Assembly: GCA_047602185.1 (NCBI GenBank)
Contig: JASGHY010000001.1
Location: 6,324,001 to 6,388,000 of the forward strand
DNA from: PMP191F sp047602185
Lineage (GTDB): Bacteria; Bacteroidota; Bacteroidia; Chitinophagales; Chitinophagaceae
Reading direction: 5' to 3'
DNA length: 64,000 nt
Shown here: positions 1-8,227 of the stretch, piece after piece
How the letters are laid out: every line of letters starts with the position of its first letter
Position numbering within the stretch: position 1 is the first letter of the stretch
Notes under the pieces: model-generated
What the model was told of the DNA's origin: nothing
What the model saw: the letters and a program-made list of their open reading frames with translations, nothing else
The model's database searches: none
Position numbers and translations under genes: made by a program

Positions 1-82
1 GTAATTAACACTGCCCGGAAAATTTAATTAAAACCAATTCCTGTCCGGGATCATGGGCAGGGTCAAAAAAAGAAATTCACTT

Positions 83-1417
83 ATGGCTATATTAAGTCAG
101 CAAGAGGCACAGGCACTGCTTAAAAAAGTAATCGCATTATCCAAAGCTGATGAATGCGAAGCAAGCCTGAACGGTAGTGAAGGTGGCAACATCCGCTACG
201 CGCGTAACTCTGTTTCTACTGCCGGCGATATCAGTACGATCAGTCTTGCAGTAAGTTCAACTTATGGAAAAAAGACCGGTACAGCTACCATCAATGAATT
301 TGATGATAAATCATTAGAGAAGGTTGTACGCAGGGCAGAAGAGCTGGCACAACTGGCGCCGGAAAACCCGGAGCGTATGCCATTGCTCGGTCCGCAAACA
401 TTCAAAGAGGCTATTACCTATGTACCGGCTACGGCTGCTGTTACTGCCGATTCAAGGGCAGAATCTGTTGCCAAAAGCATCCAGGTAGCAAAAGATGCCA
501 AATTGCAGGCAGCGGGCTTCCTGGAGAACTCAACAAACTTTGTTGCAGTAATGAACTCCAAAGGGTTGTTTGCATACAATAAAAGCACTGGCGTAACTTT
601 CTCTGTTACTACCCGTAACGAAGAAGGAACCGGTTCTGGTTATGCAGCACGCGGTTTCAACGATGTAACAAAGCTGGATACCTTCAGCGCTTCAAAAGTT
701 TCTGCTTCAAAAGCAAACGGTTCCGCAAATGCACGTGCTATAGAACCCGGAAAATATACCGTGATCCTGGAGCCCGTAGCGGCTGCCTATATGATGGAAA
801 ATATGTTCGGTGGTTTTGATGCCCGCAGTGCAGACGAGGGAAGAAGCTTCATGAGCAAACCCGGCGGCGGCAATCGCCTCGGCGAACAACTGATGGACGA
901 AAAAGTAACCATTTATTCAGATCCCTTTCATCCGGAACTGCCTTCTTCCACCTGGAACCGCGAAGGGTTTCCGTTGGAGAAAATGAACTGGATCGAAAAA
1001 GGAAAAGTAAAGAACCTCAGCTATTCTCAATATTGGGCAAAACAGAAAAATGTACAGCCTGTTCCCGGTCCATCCAACATTATCATGGAAGGTGGTACTG
1101 CATCACTTGACGAACTGATCAAAGGAACTGAAAAAGGTATCCTTGTATCAAGGCTGTGGTATATCCGTATGGTTGACCCGCAAACACTGTTACTGACAGG
1201 TCTTACCCGCGACGGTACTTTCTATATTGAGAACGGACAGGTTAAGTTCCCGATCAAGAACATGCGTTTCAACGAAAGCCCTGTCATTATGCTGAACAAC
1301 GTAGAGGCATTGGGCAAACCTGAAAGAACGATCAGCGTAGAGTCGTACCGCAGTTACCTGGTACCGCCTATGAAGATCAGGGACTTCACATTCACCTCCC
1401 TCTCAGACGCTATTTAA
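83..1417 (+). CDS. TldD/PmbA family protein (non-metal-type subunit)
   Basis: This is a TldD/PmbA-family protein of about 444 residues. The family forms heterodimeric proteases in which one subunit carries an HExxxH zinc site. I see no HExxxH here, so this looks like the PmbA/TldE-type partner; the zinc subunit may lie just left of the window. Recognisable family segments are the N-terminal region with a RYARNSVST motif, a central GGFDARSADEGRS motif and a C-terminal PIKNMRFNESP segment. An in-frame ATG at 53 exists, but the product from 83 (MAILSQQEAQALL) gives the usual family N-terminus. The role in peptide maturation or degradation is known for the family only. A strong terminator follows the gene. 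Confidence 0.88.
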   Translation: MAILSQQEAQALLKKVIALSKADECEASLNGSEGGNIRYARNSVSTAGDISTISLAVSSTYGKKTGTATINEFDDKSLEKVVRRAEELAQLAPENPERMPLLGPQTFKEAITYVPATAAVTADSRAESVAKSIQVAKDAKLQAAGFLENSTNFVAVMNSKGLFAYNKSTGVTFSVTTRNEEGTGSGYAARGFNDVTKLDTFSASKVSASKANGSANARAIEPGKYTVILEPVAAAYMMENMFGGFDARSADEGRSFMSKPGGGNRLGEQLMDEKVTIYSDPFHPELPSSTWNREGFPLEKMNWIEKGKVKNLSYSQYWAKQKNVQPVPGPSNIIMEGGTASLDELIKGTEKGILVSRLWYIRMVDPQTLLLTGLTRDGTFYIENGQVKFPIKNMRFNESPVIMLNNVEALGKPERTISVESYRSYLVPPMKIRDFTFTSLSDAI

Positions 1418-1440
1418 TTCCTGTGCTTTTAATTATATGC

Positions 1441-1471
1441 AAGGCTGTCTCTCAAAGAGATGGCCTTTTTT
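1441..1471 (+). terminator. Rho-independent terminator after the TldD/PmbA gene
   Basis: A 12-bp stem (left arm AAGGCTGTCTCT at 1441-1452, right arm AGAGATGGCCTT at 1456-1467, two G-U wobbles) encloses a CAA loop. It runs into a stretch of six T. It starts 23 bases after the stop codon. Confidence 0.9.
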
Positions 1472-1547
1472 AATTTCAGGATTTCTGGTTTGAAGATTTG
1501 AAGAAGGAAGATGTTGAGCGCTTAACGCTAATATAGTCTGGAAGAGA

Positions 1548-1629
1548 GTTGACAGGTTGATAAGTTTACAGGGAACAGCCATTCACTATTCACCATTGAC
1601 TATTCACTTGCTTTAGCCACTCACGATTC
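1548..1629 (+). repeat. Dispersed intergenic phrase repeat, copy 1
   Basis: This stretch reads, in order, GTTGACAGGTTGATAAG, TTTACAGGGAACAG, iterated ATTCAC/ATTGAC words, TTGCTTTAGCCACTCACGATTC. The same ordered phrases recur inverted at 6510-6598 and 9786-9868, and direct at 50652-50735. It lies in the gap between two plus-strand genes and has the same orientation as they do. No coding potential was seen. Confidence 0.8.
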
Positions 1630-1709
1630 TAACCCGAAACAGTATTCCCACAATGTCGTTTTTCTACTATACTTCCTCCTCCTGATTTCCTTCCTTTGGC
1701 AAAATTAAA

Positions 1710-2207
1710 ATGCAGATGAAGAACCATCTTACCTCTTACTGTCTTGCAATACTGGTTGCTGTGGCAGTTTTTTCCTGTAAAAAAGGCGATAAAGGTGATA
1801 CAGGTAATGCCAATGTAACTCAATACAGTTTTGGTGCGCAGAATCTTGCGTCAACCAGCTTTGTTACCTTGTCTGTAACAACCACACAGGATACAATGAA
1901 TAATTCCGCCTGGTTTGTCTATCTCTATTACCAGACAAATGACAGGTGGTATTTTATACCGGGTTATGGAATTGGCGGCAGTACCCAGTACAGGTTGAGT
2001 ATGGGATATAGCAGTAGCAAAGTAAACCTCTATATAGATAAGATAGGAGCGGGGGAAAGTTATGCCGCAGCCAAAGTAGTGCGGGTATATATGACAAACA
2101 CAATGCCCGGAGGTCGTGTGGCAGATCCTGTAAACAGGGAGGGATTACCCAATATTGATTTTACTGATTATAACGCAGTCAAAAAATACTACCACTTACC
2201 CGATTAA
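1710..2207 (+). CDS. Small lipoprotein of unknown function with collagen-like triplets
   Basis: The product has 165 residues: a short basic start, a hydrophobic segment and a lipobox ending in FSC at about residue 23. It is therefore probably an outer-membrane or periplasmic lipoprotein. Right after the lipid cysteine comes KKGDKGDTGNAN, two collagen-like Gly-x-x triplets, a common feature of Bacteroidota lipoproteins of unknown role. The rest is rich in Tyr, Ser and Thr and looks like a beta-sandwich without a motif I recognise. An alternative start lies two codons downstream at 1716. The gene is monocistronic, with a terminator directly after it. No function can be assigned. Confidence 0.75.
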   Translation: MQMKNHLTSYCLAILVAVAVFSCKKGDKGDTGNANVTQYSFGAQNLASTSFVTLSVTTTQDTMNNSAWFVYLYYQTNDRWYFIPGYGIGGSTQYRLSMGYSSSKVNLYIDKIGAGESYAAAKVVRVYMTNTMPGGRVADPVNREGLPNIDFTDYNAVKKYYHLPD

Positions 2208-2226
2208 TTCGTAGCAATTCTCACGC

Positions 2227-2254
2227 AAAGCTATCCCGCAAGGGGTAGCTTTTT
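2227..2254 (+). terminator. Rho-independent terminator after the small lipoprotein gene
   Basis: Left arm AAAGCTATCCC (2227-2237), loop GCAA and right arm GGGGTAGCTTT (2242-2252) form an 11-bp stem with one G-U pair, followed by a T-run. It lies between convergent genes; the reverse orientation has only a weak T-run. Confidence 0.85.
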
Positions 2255-2478
2255 GTTTTATAGAACTTTCCGAATCAATAAAGCTCTTGCTATGATTGAG
2301 GCTTGAAATCAGAAATTTTGAAACCGAACTAAATCATAGCCCTAATTAATCAACGACTATATCTCTTTCGGCATCCAGTATCCGGTATCCAGTATCACTG
2401 CCATTATCAACAACTTCGATTGTAATAATGCCTTTCCGGTTCCCAGCACCTTAAACTTTAAACCTTATACCTGCAACC

Positions 2479-3747
2479 TCAATGATCATTCAACGGCAAG
2501 CCTCTCCGTTGAAACTCCTTCCAGTTCAGGTATTCAGCATCCTTACGTTGTTCCACCATAGTGATACAATTATCAACGGGGCAAATGAGTTTGCAGAGGT
2601 TACAACCTACGCATTCCTCTTCTTTAATGCTGTAGGTATTATAAGGCATTCCCTTTGTAAGGTTGATAGATTGGTGAGAGGTGTCCTCACAGGCGATATA
2701 ACAAAGGCCGCAATGAATACATTTATCCTGGTTAATATTCGCTACATGATGATAGTTAATATCAAGGTCTTCCCAGTGGGTAATAGCGGGAACTGATTTG
2801 CCAACAAAATCCCCGATGGTCTTAAAGCCTTTTTCATCCATCCAGTTATTAAGGCCTTCACAGAGATCTTCAACGATCCTGAAGCCATGTTTCATGGCGG
2901 CAGTACAAACCTGTACAGTAGTAGCGCCCAGCAACATAAACTCTGCTGCATCCTTCCAGGTACTGATACCGCCGATACCGGAAACCGGTACTTTAGAAGT
3001 AACAGGGTCCTGGCTGATGGTAGTCAGCATTTTCAAGGCAATGGGTTTTACTGCCGGGCCGCAATAACCACCGAATACTGATTTACCTGCTACATAAGGG
3101 TTGGGAATAAAAGTATCAAGATCAATACCGGTAACAGATTGGATGGTATTGATAAGCGACAGGGCGTTGGTACCTGCTTCCACCGAAGCACGACCTGTAG
3201 GAACAACAGAGTGTACGTTGGGTGTAAGTTTTGTAATAACAGGAATAGTCGCTTTCTCCATCACCCATTCCACCACCATGCGGGCAATTTCAGGGTCCTG
3301 TCCTACGGCGGCGCCCATACCGCGCTCTGTCATGCCGTGTGGACAGCCGAAATTAAGTTCCAGGCCATGTGCACCGGTGTCTTCAACCTGCGCTATCAGT
3401 TCATGCCATTTTTCCCTGGTGTTATCAGCCATCAGGGAAACGATCATTGCCCTGTCGGGAAACAAACGCACGCATTCCTTTATTTCTTTCAGGTTAATAT
3501 CCAGTGGGCGGTCGCTGATCAGTTCAATATTGTTAAATCCCATAACGCGTACGCCATTGTAATCAACTGCAGAATAACGGGAAGACACATTCTTCACCTG
3601 GCTGCCCAGTGTTTTCCATACCACGCCACCCCAGCCGGCCTCAAATGCACGCAGCACATTCACTTTTTTATCAGTAGGCGGAGCGCTTGCCAACCAGAAA
3701 GGATTGGGCGACTGAATGCCTAAAAAGTTCGCACTTATATTAGCCAT
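2479..3747 (-). CDS. preA: Dihydropyrimidine dehydrogenase, catalytic subunit PreA
   Basis: PreA reduces uracil and thymine to the dihydropyrimidines, with electrons delivered by PreT. The N-terminal ~300 residues form an FMN-binding TIM barrel. They contain NFGCPHGMTERGMG, whose Cys sits where the active-site Cys of mammalian dihydropyrimidine dehydrogenase lies (NLSCPHG). The C-terminal ~90 residues carry two [4Fe-4S] ferredoxin motifs, CIHCGLCYIAC and CVGCNLCKLIC. Length (422 aa) fits the PreA family. It is the last gene of the minus-strand pyrimidine cluster, 248 bp after preT. Reductive direction is inferred from the hydrolase and transporter genes beside it. Confidence 0.95.
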   Translation of the reverse strand: MANISANFLGIQSPNPFWLASAPPTDKKVNVLRAFEAGWGGVVWKTLGSQVKNVSSRYSAVDYNGVRVMGFNNIELISDRPLDINLKEIKECVRLFPDRAMIVSLMADNTREKWHELIAQVEDTGAHGLELNFGCPHGMTERGMGAAVGQDPEIARMVVEWVMEKATIPVITKLTPNVHSVVPTGRASVEAGTNALSLINTIQSVTGIDLDTFIPNPYVAGKSVFGGYCGPAVKPIALKMLTTISQDPVTSKVPVSGIGGISTWKDAAEFMLLGATTVQVCTAAMKHGFRIVEDLCEGLNNWMDEKGFKTIGDFVGKSVPAITHWEDLDINYHHVANINQDKCIHCGLCYIACEDTSHQSINLTKGMPYNTYSIKEEECVGCNLCKLICPVDNCITMVEQRKDAEYLNWKEFQRRGLPLNDH

Positions 3748-3862
3748 GATCTGTTACTTTAAATATGTTATTCATCGATCGTTGAACGTTGAGCGTTGAA
3801 AATTGAACCCCAGCCTCCCATTTTTCTGCGGTTGGCCTTTTTCAATCCATATCGTTGAGTAA

Positions 3863-3930
3863 AGCTCCGGAGGAGCTACCTGTTTATAGAAAATCAATTT
3901 TATTAAAGGTCTTCAGCTCCGGTAGGAGCT
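3863..3930. repeat. Paired AGCTCC palindromes between preT and preA
   Basis: Two short hairpins, AGCTCC-GGA-GGAGCT at 3863-3877 and AGCTCC-GGTA-GGAGCT at 3915-3930, are spaced 52 bp apart. Each is followed by a CCTGT word. They look like a dispersed palindromic repeat. TTCTGCGGTTGG words flank the pair (around 3825 and 3972). Confidence 0.7.
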
Positions 3931-3995
3931 TCCTGTAAAGTACGGGAGCGGCTGCTTTATTACGCTCATTTCTCTGCGGTTGGTATTCTCTGGTC

Positions 3996-5342
3996 CTAAT
4001 TCCCAACCCCCAAATACTCCAATACTGCCTTCGCTCCATCCTTCCCTGCCTGCACGGCATCCACTACTTCCTTACCACCGTTTACACAGTCGCCACCGGC
4101 AAACACACCGGGCATGTTAGTGCTATAGTTTTCTTTCAAAACGATCTTTCCCTTGTTATGCTCAATATTATTTTCCTGCACCAATGAGGCATATGGCTTT
4201 TGCCCGGTTGCTTTAATAACCATATCCACTTCAATGACAATCGTATCACCTGTAGGGATGGGTGCCGGCTTACCGGATTGGTCGGGCGTGCCCAACTGCA
4301 TGATGTCACATTCCAGGGCAGCCACTTTACCGTTGCTGCCAATAATATTTTTAGGCGCAGCAAGCCATAATGTTTTACAACCATCCAGTTTAGCTATATC
4401 CAACTCAACATCTGTACAGTTCTTTTCAGCTTCTGTTCTGCGGTAAACAAGTGTCACCTCGGCTGCACCCAGTCGTTTAGCCTGTGTAGCTGCGTCGATA
4501 GCAGTCATACCCATGCCGATCACGGCTACTTTGCTCCCTACAGCTATATGAGGGAATCCCTTGGTCCGCAGGTTATAAATAAAACTGATAGCATCTTCCA
4601 CGCCTTCCAGTTCTTCACCGGGAATATTCAGTGTGTTCGCCAGTCCAACACCAATGCCTATAAATACGGCATCATATTGCTGTTGCAGTTCAGCAAGCTG
4701 AACATCTTTACCCAGCTCATGATTATATTTAATATCGATACCACCAACGGAAGTGATAAAATCTACTTCATCATTACAGAACTCGGGAGTTACTTTATAG
4801 GCGGCAATACCATAGGTCATGAGCCCGCCACCTGCACTTTCTTTCTCATATACTGTTACATCTACACCGGCGCGAGAGAGAACATGTGCACAGCTTAATC
4901 CTGCCGGTCCAGCCCCAATCACTGCCACCTTTTTACCGGTAGGGGCTTCCCTTTCAAACAGGCTCCACTTCTGTTCAATAGCCTTCTCTGTTGCATAACG
5001 CTGCAGGCGTGCGATGGGAATAGGCGCTTCATGCATCAGGTTGTACACACAGGCACCTTCACAGAGTTTTTCAACCGGGCATACACGGGAACAACCTCCC
5101 CCAAAAATATTTGAGGAGAAAATAGTGTGTGCTGAACCTTTTATATTTTCAGTAGAGATCTGTTTAATGAATTTAGGAACATTGATACTGGTAGGGCAGG
5201 ATTTGGTGCAGGGAGCATCATAACAGTACAAACAGCGATTCGCTTCCACCAGTGCTGCTTCTTTTTTATCGAAGGGTGGGTGAATATCACTGAAGTTCTG
5301 TTCATATTGCTCTGCCGTGAGCCTGTTGGCTTCAATTGACAT
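3996..5342 (-). CDS. preT: Dihydropyrimidine dehydrogenase, NAD(P)H-oxidising subunit PreT
   Basis: PreT is the flavin/iron-sulfur subunit that passes electrons from NAD(P)H to PreA; it resembles the small subunit of glutamate synthase. Visible in order are an N-terminal [4Fe-4S] region (CLYCYDAPCTKSCP and CSRVCPVEKLCEGACV), an FAD-binding GAGPAGLSCAH motif near residue 143, an NAD(P)-binding GMGMTAIDAA motif near residue 277, and a C-terminal GVFAGGDCVNGG FAD motif. Length 448 aa. It precedes preA in the same transcription direction. The preT-preA pairing is the established arrangement of bacterial dihydropyrimidine dehydrogenase. Confidence 0.94.
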   Translation of the reverse strand: MSIEANRLTAEQYEQNFSDIHPPFDKKEAALVEANRCLYCYDAPCTKSCPTSINVPKFIKQISTENIKGSAHTIFSSNIFGGGCSRVCPVEKLCEGACVYNLMHEAPIPIARLQRYATEKAIEQKWSLFEREAPTGKKVAVIGAGPAGLSCAHVLSRAGVDVTVYEKESAGGGLMTYGIAAYKVTPEFCNDEVDFITSVGGIDIKYNHELGKDVQLAELQQQYDAVFIGIGVGLANTLNIPGEELEGVEDAISFIYNLRTKGFPHIAVGSKVAVIGMGMTAIDAATQAKRLGAAEVTLVYRRTEAEKNCTDVELDIAKLDGCKTLWLAAPKNIIGSNGKVAALECDIMQLGTPDQSGKPAPIPTGDTIVIEVDMVIKATGQKPYASLVQENNIEHNKGKIVLKENYSTNMPGVFAGGDCVNGGKEVVDAVQAGKDGAKAVLEYLGVGN

Positions 5343-5578
5343 AGAGAGCAGGTTTAAAGTATAATGTTAAAAGTTTAAGGTGCTGATTTCCTGACAGACT
5401 TTACTATGTTGTAACCGGCAAGTGATTGGTTAACGGGGCATTCATCTGTATTCAACTTACAACCTGTATTTCCATTTTCAAATCTTCAAATTGACCAATT
5501 TTCAAATTAGCCAATGTATTTCCTTGTGACTTAATCCGAATGACAACTCAGACTTGCGTTAAGCATTCAGCGTTCAGC

Positions 5579-6445
5579 TTATAGCTCGGTCAGCTTCCCA
5601 TACGTCTCCGGTCTCCTGTCCCTGAAAAACTGCCAGATGCTTCTTACCTCCTCGATCATATCCAGGTCAAACTGCGCTATCAGTAATTCATCATTATCCT
5701 CAGAAGCCTGGGCAAATATTTGTCCGCGCGGATCAACGAAATAAGATGAGCCATAGAACTTGCCGAGGTTCCAGGGTTTTTCCTGTCCTACACGGTTAAT
5801 GCATCCCATAAAATAGCCATTCGCTGCAGCGTGGGCTGGTTGCTCCAGCCGCCAGAGGTACTGTGACAGACCTGCAACTGTAGCAGAAGGGTTATAAACG
5901 ATCTCAGCACCATTCAATCCCAGGCAACGGGCGCCGTCGGGAAAATGCCTGTCATAACAGATATACACACCTACTTTAGCATAGCGGGTTTCAAATACGG
6001 GATAGCCGAGATTACCGGGTTTAAAAAAGAATTTTTCCCAGAAGCCGGATGTATGAGGAATATGATTCTTGCGGTATTTACCGAGATAAGTGCCATCGGC
6101 ATCAATTACGGCTGCAGTGTTATACAATACGCCGGCCTGTTCCTTTTCATAGATCGGTACGATCATAACCATCTGGTATTTCTTTGCATATTCAGCCATG
6201 CGCTCCGTGGTAGGACCGGGAACTGTTTCTGCAGACTCATACCATGCTCTGTCCTGACCGGGGCAGAAATACGGAGTATTAAAGATTTCCTGCAGGCACA
6301 GGATCTGAACGCCTTTCTCACCGGCTTCTTCAATAAGTGGAATATGTTTCTGCACCATCGCCTCCTTGATCTCCTCAATAGTTCCTTCACCTTCTGTTTT
6401 CGGCAGGCTCATTTGTATTAATCCTGATTTGATGATCCTTGGCAT
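5579..6445 (-). CDS. Beta-ureidopropionase (N-carbamoyl-beta-alanine amidohydrolase), nitrilase superfamily
   Basis: The enzyme hydrolyses N-carbamoyl-beta-alanine (or the beta-aminoisobutyrate analogue) to the beta-amino acid, CO2 and ammonia, the third step of reductive pyrimidine breakdown. The nitrilase catalytic triad is visible: Glu53 (LCLQEIF), Lys126 (KYRKNHIPH) and Cys163 (VYICYDRHFPDGAR). The 288-residue length and the start MPRIIKSGLIQMSLP fit the family. The gene lies between dihydropyrimidinase and preT on the same strand, which supports this substrate over other carbamoyl amides. Substrate is inferred from context. Confidence 0.92.
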   Translation of the reverse strand: MPRIIKSGLIQMSLPKTEGEGTIEEIKEAMVQKHIPLIEEAGEKGVQILCLQEIFNTPYFCPGQDRAWYESAETVPGPTTERMAEYAKKYQMVMIVPIYEKEQAGVLYNTAAVIDADGTYLGKYRKNHIPHTSGFWEKFFFKPGNLGYPVFETRYAKVGVYICYDRHFPDGARCLGLNGAEIVYNPSATVAGLSQYLWRLEQPAHAAANGYFMGCINRVGQEKPWNLGKFYGSSYFVDPRGQIFAQASEDNDELLIAQFDLDMIEEVRSIWQFFRDRRPETYGKLTEL

Positions 6446-6844
6446 GTTCTGAAAGTTTGATATTTAAAGATTTAAATTTCATGTTGAGGATATGGGGTCG
6501 TGAGTCGTGAATCGTCAGTCGTGAGTGGCTAAAGCAAGTGAATAGTTAATGGTCAATAGTGAATGACTGTTCCCTGTCAACTTCTCAACCTTTCAACTGT
6601 CTTCCGGATTTTCCGACTTCCGGACCGTATTCGCGTTCTGCGTTAAGCGTTCCGCGTTGAGCCTTCTGCTTTCCCTTCAATATTCGAAATTCAGTATTCG
6701 ACATTTCTTCCGGACTTCCGGTCTTTCCGACTTCCGGACTGTATTCGCATTTGCACATTAGTAAATCAGCACATCTGCACATTTTTCCTTCTACATTCAA
6801 CATTTTGTATTCCCTTTCTCATTCCACATTTCTAATTTCTTATT
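6446..6844 (-). repeat. 399-bp intergenic gap filled with modular phrase repeats (includes copy 2)
   Basis: No gene is supported here. Read on the minus strand, the gap holds an ordered series: AATGTGCAGATGTGC words, TCCGGAAGTCGGAAAG words, AATGTCGAATACTGAA words, AACGCGGAACGCTTAACGC words, then GTTGAAAGGTTGAGAAG, ACAGGGAACAG, ATTCAC/ATTGAC words and CACTCACGAC words (copy 2 at 6510-6598). The same modules occur in the same order in the gap at 50480-50763. The series is co-oriented with the flanking minus-strand genes. Confidence 0.75.
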
Positions 6845-8227
6845 TCATATTTTCCCTCCCACCTTATTCCTCTTCACAAACTTCCCCGCTCCCTTTGGCA
6901 ACAGGCATTGTTCATTATCTATAGCAATTTGCCCTCTCAGTAAAACAGTTTTCACTTTACCGGTAATGGGCCAGCCTTCATAGGCAGAGTAATCAACATT
7001 CATGTGATGAGTAGCTACAGAAAGGGTGTGTTGCTCATTAGGGTCAAACAATACAATATCTGCATCGCTGCCTACGGCAATGGTTCCTTTACGCGGGAAC
7101 ATGCCGAAGATCTTTGCCGCATTGGTACAGGCAACCTCTACATATTTATTCAGTGTAATTCGTCCTTTGTGCACGCCTTCACTATATAGCAATTCCATGC
7201 GGTTCTCAATAGCAGGGTGGCCGTTCGGTATCTTAGAGAAATCGTCTTTACCCATTAACTTCTGTTCCCACTTAAAAGGACAATGATCAGTGGCTACCAC
7301 CTGCACCAGTCCCTGGTTAATACCGGCCCACAAAGTTTCCTGGTCTTTCTTTTGCCGCAGTGGTGGACTCATCACCCATTTAGCGCCTTCAAAGTTTTGT
7401 TCGTATAGCGAAGCATCCAGAAGCAGGTATTGAATACAGGTTTCCACAAATACTTTCTGGTTACGACGGGTAGCATTGCGAACTGCGTTCAGCGCACCTT
7501 CACAGGTCAGGTGAACAATATAACCGGGACACCCGGTATAATTCGCCATATCGGCAAATCGCCCGCTGGCTTCAGCTTCTGTTACTTCCGGTTGAGAGAG
7601 ATAATGATAGAGTGGAGCCAGCTTACCTTCAGCTTTATGTTTCGCTACAAGGTAATCGATCATATCGCCGTTGGTAGCGTGTACATTGATCAGGCCACCG
7701 TATTTCTTTACTTCCTGCATCAGTCCCACCATTTGCCGGTCATCGATCATCAGGGCGCCTTTATAAGCCATAAAGGTTTTAAAAGAAGTGATACCTTCTT
7801 CCTCGATCATTGCCTGTATTTCCTTCCGGGTATCTTCATTAAAATCAGTTACGGCCATGTGAAAGCTGTAATCACCTACACAATTGCCGTTTGAACGGGA
7901 ACGCCATTCATCCAGCGCAGCATGCAGGGAATTGCCCTGCTTTTGAAGAATAAAATCAATCACCATCGTGGTACCGCCAAATAAAGCAGCACGTGTACCG
8001 GTCTCGTAATTGTCGCTGGAAAATGTACCCATGAAAGGCATATCAAGATGCACATGCGGATCAATACCTCCGGGAAACACCAACAGGCCATCCGCATTGA
8101 TCACCTTCTCGGCTTGTACCTCCAGGTTTTTACCGATAGCAGTAACCGATTCACCTTCAATAAAGATGTCGGCTACATAGTCATCAGTAGCGGTGATAAT
8201 TCTTCCCTGTTTAATCAGCAGCGACAT
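6845..8227 (-). CDS. hydA: Dihydropyrimidinase (D-hydantoinase family)
   Basis: A binuclear-metal amidohydrolase that opens dihydrouracil or dihydrothymine to the N-carbamoyl-beta-amino acid. The metal ligands are all present: His58 and His60 (GGIDPHVHLD), the carbamylated Lys156 (FKTFMAYKG), His183 (INVHATNGD), His239 (YIVHLTCEG) and Asp314 (VVATDHCPF). Length 460 aa is typical of bacterial dihydropyrimidinases and hydantoinases. Its start overlaps the 3' end of the transporter gene by 17 bp, which suggests translational coupling of uptake and ring opening. Context with preA/preT argues for pyrimidines rather than hydantoins. Confidence 0.95.
   Translation of the reverse strand: MSLLIKQGRIITATDDYVADIFIEGESVTAIGKNLEVQAEKVINADGLLVFPGGIDPHVHLDMPFMGTFSSDNYETGTRAALFGGTTMVIDFILQKQGNSLHAALDEWRSRSNGNCVGDYSFHMAVTDFNEDTRKEIQAMIEEEGITSFKTFMAYKGALMIDDRQMVGLMQEVKKYGGLINVHATNGDMIDYLVAKHKAEGKLAPLYHYLSQPEVTEAEASGRFADMANYTGCPGYIVHLTCEGALNAVRNATRRNQKVFVETCIQYLLLDASLYEQNFEGAKWVMSPPLRQKKDQETLWAGINQGLVQVVATDHCPFKWEQKLMGKDDFSKIPNGHPAIENRMELLYSEGVHKGRITLNKYVEVACTNAAKIFGMFPRKGTIAVGSDADIVLFDPNEQHTLSVATHHMNVDYSAYEGWPITGKVKTVLLRGQIAIDNEQCLLPKGAGKFVKRNKVGGKI

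Noticed and set aside
3139..3723. Open frame of 194 codons antisense to preA
   Set aside because: It is a shadow of a well-conserved gene, has no family features and is rich in His and Cys codons from the reverse frame.
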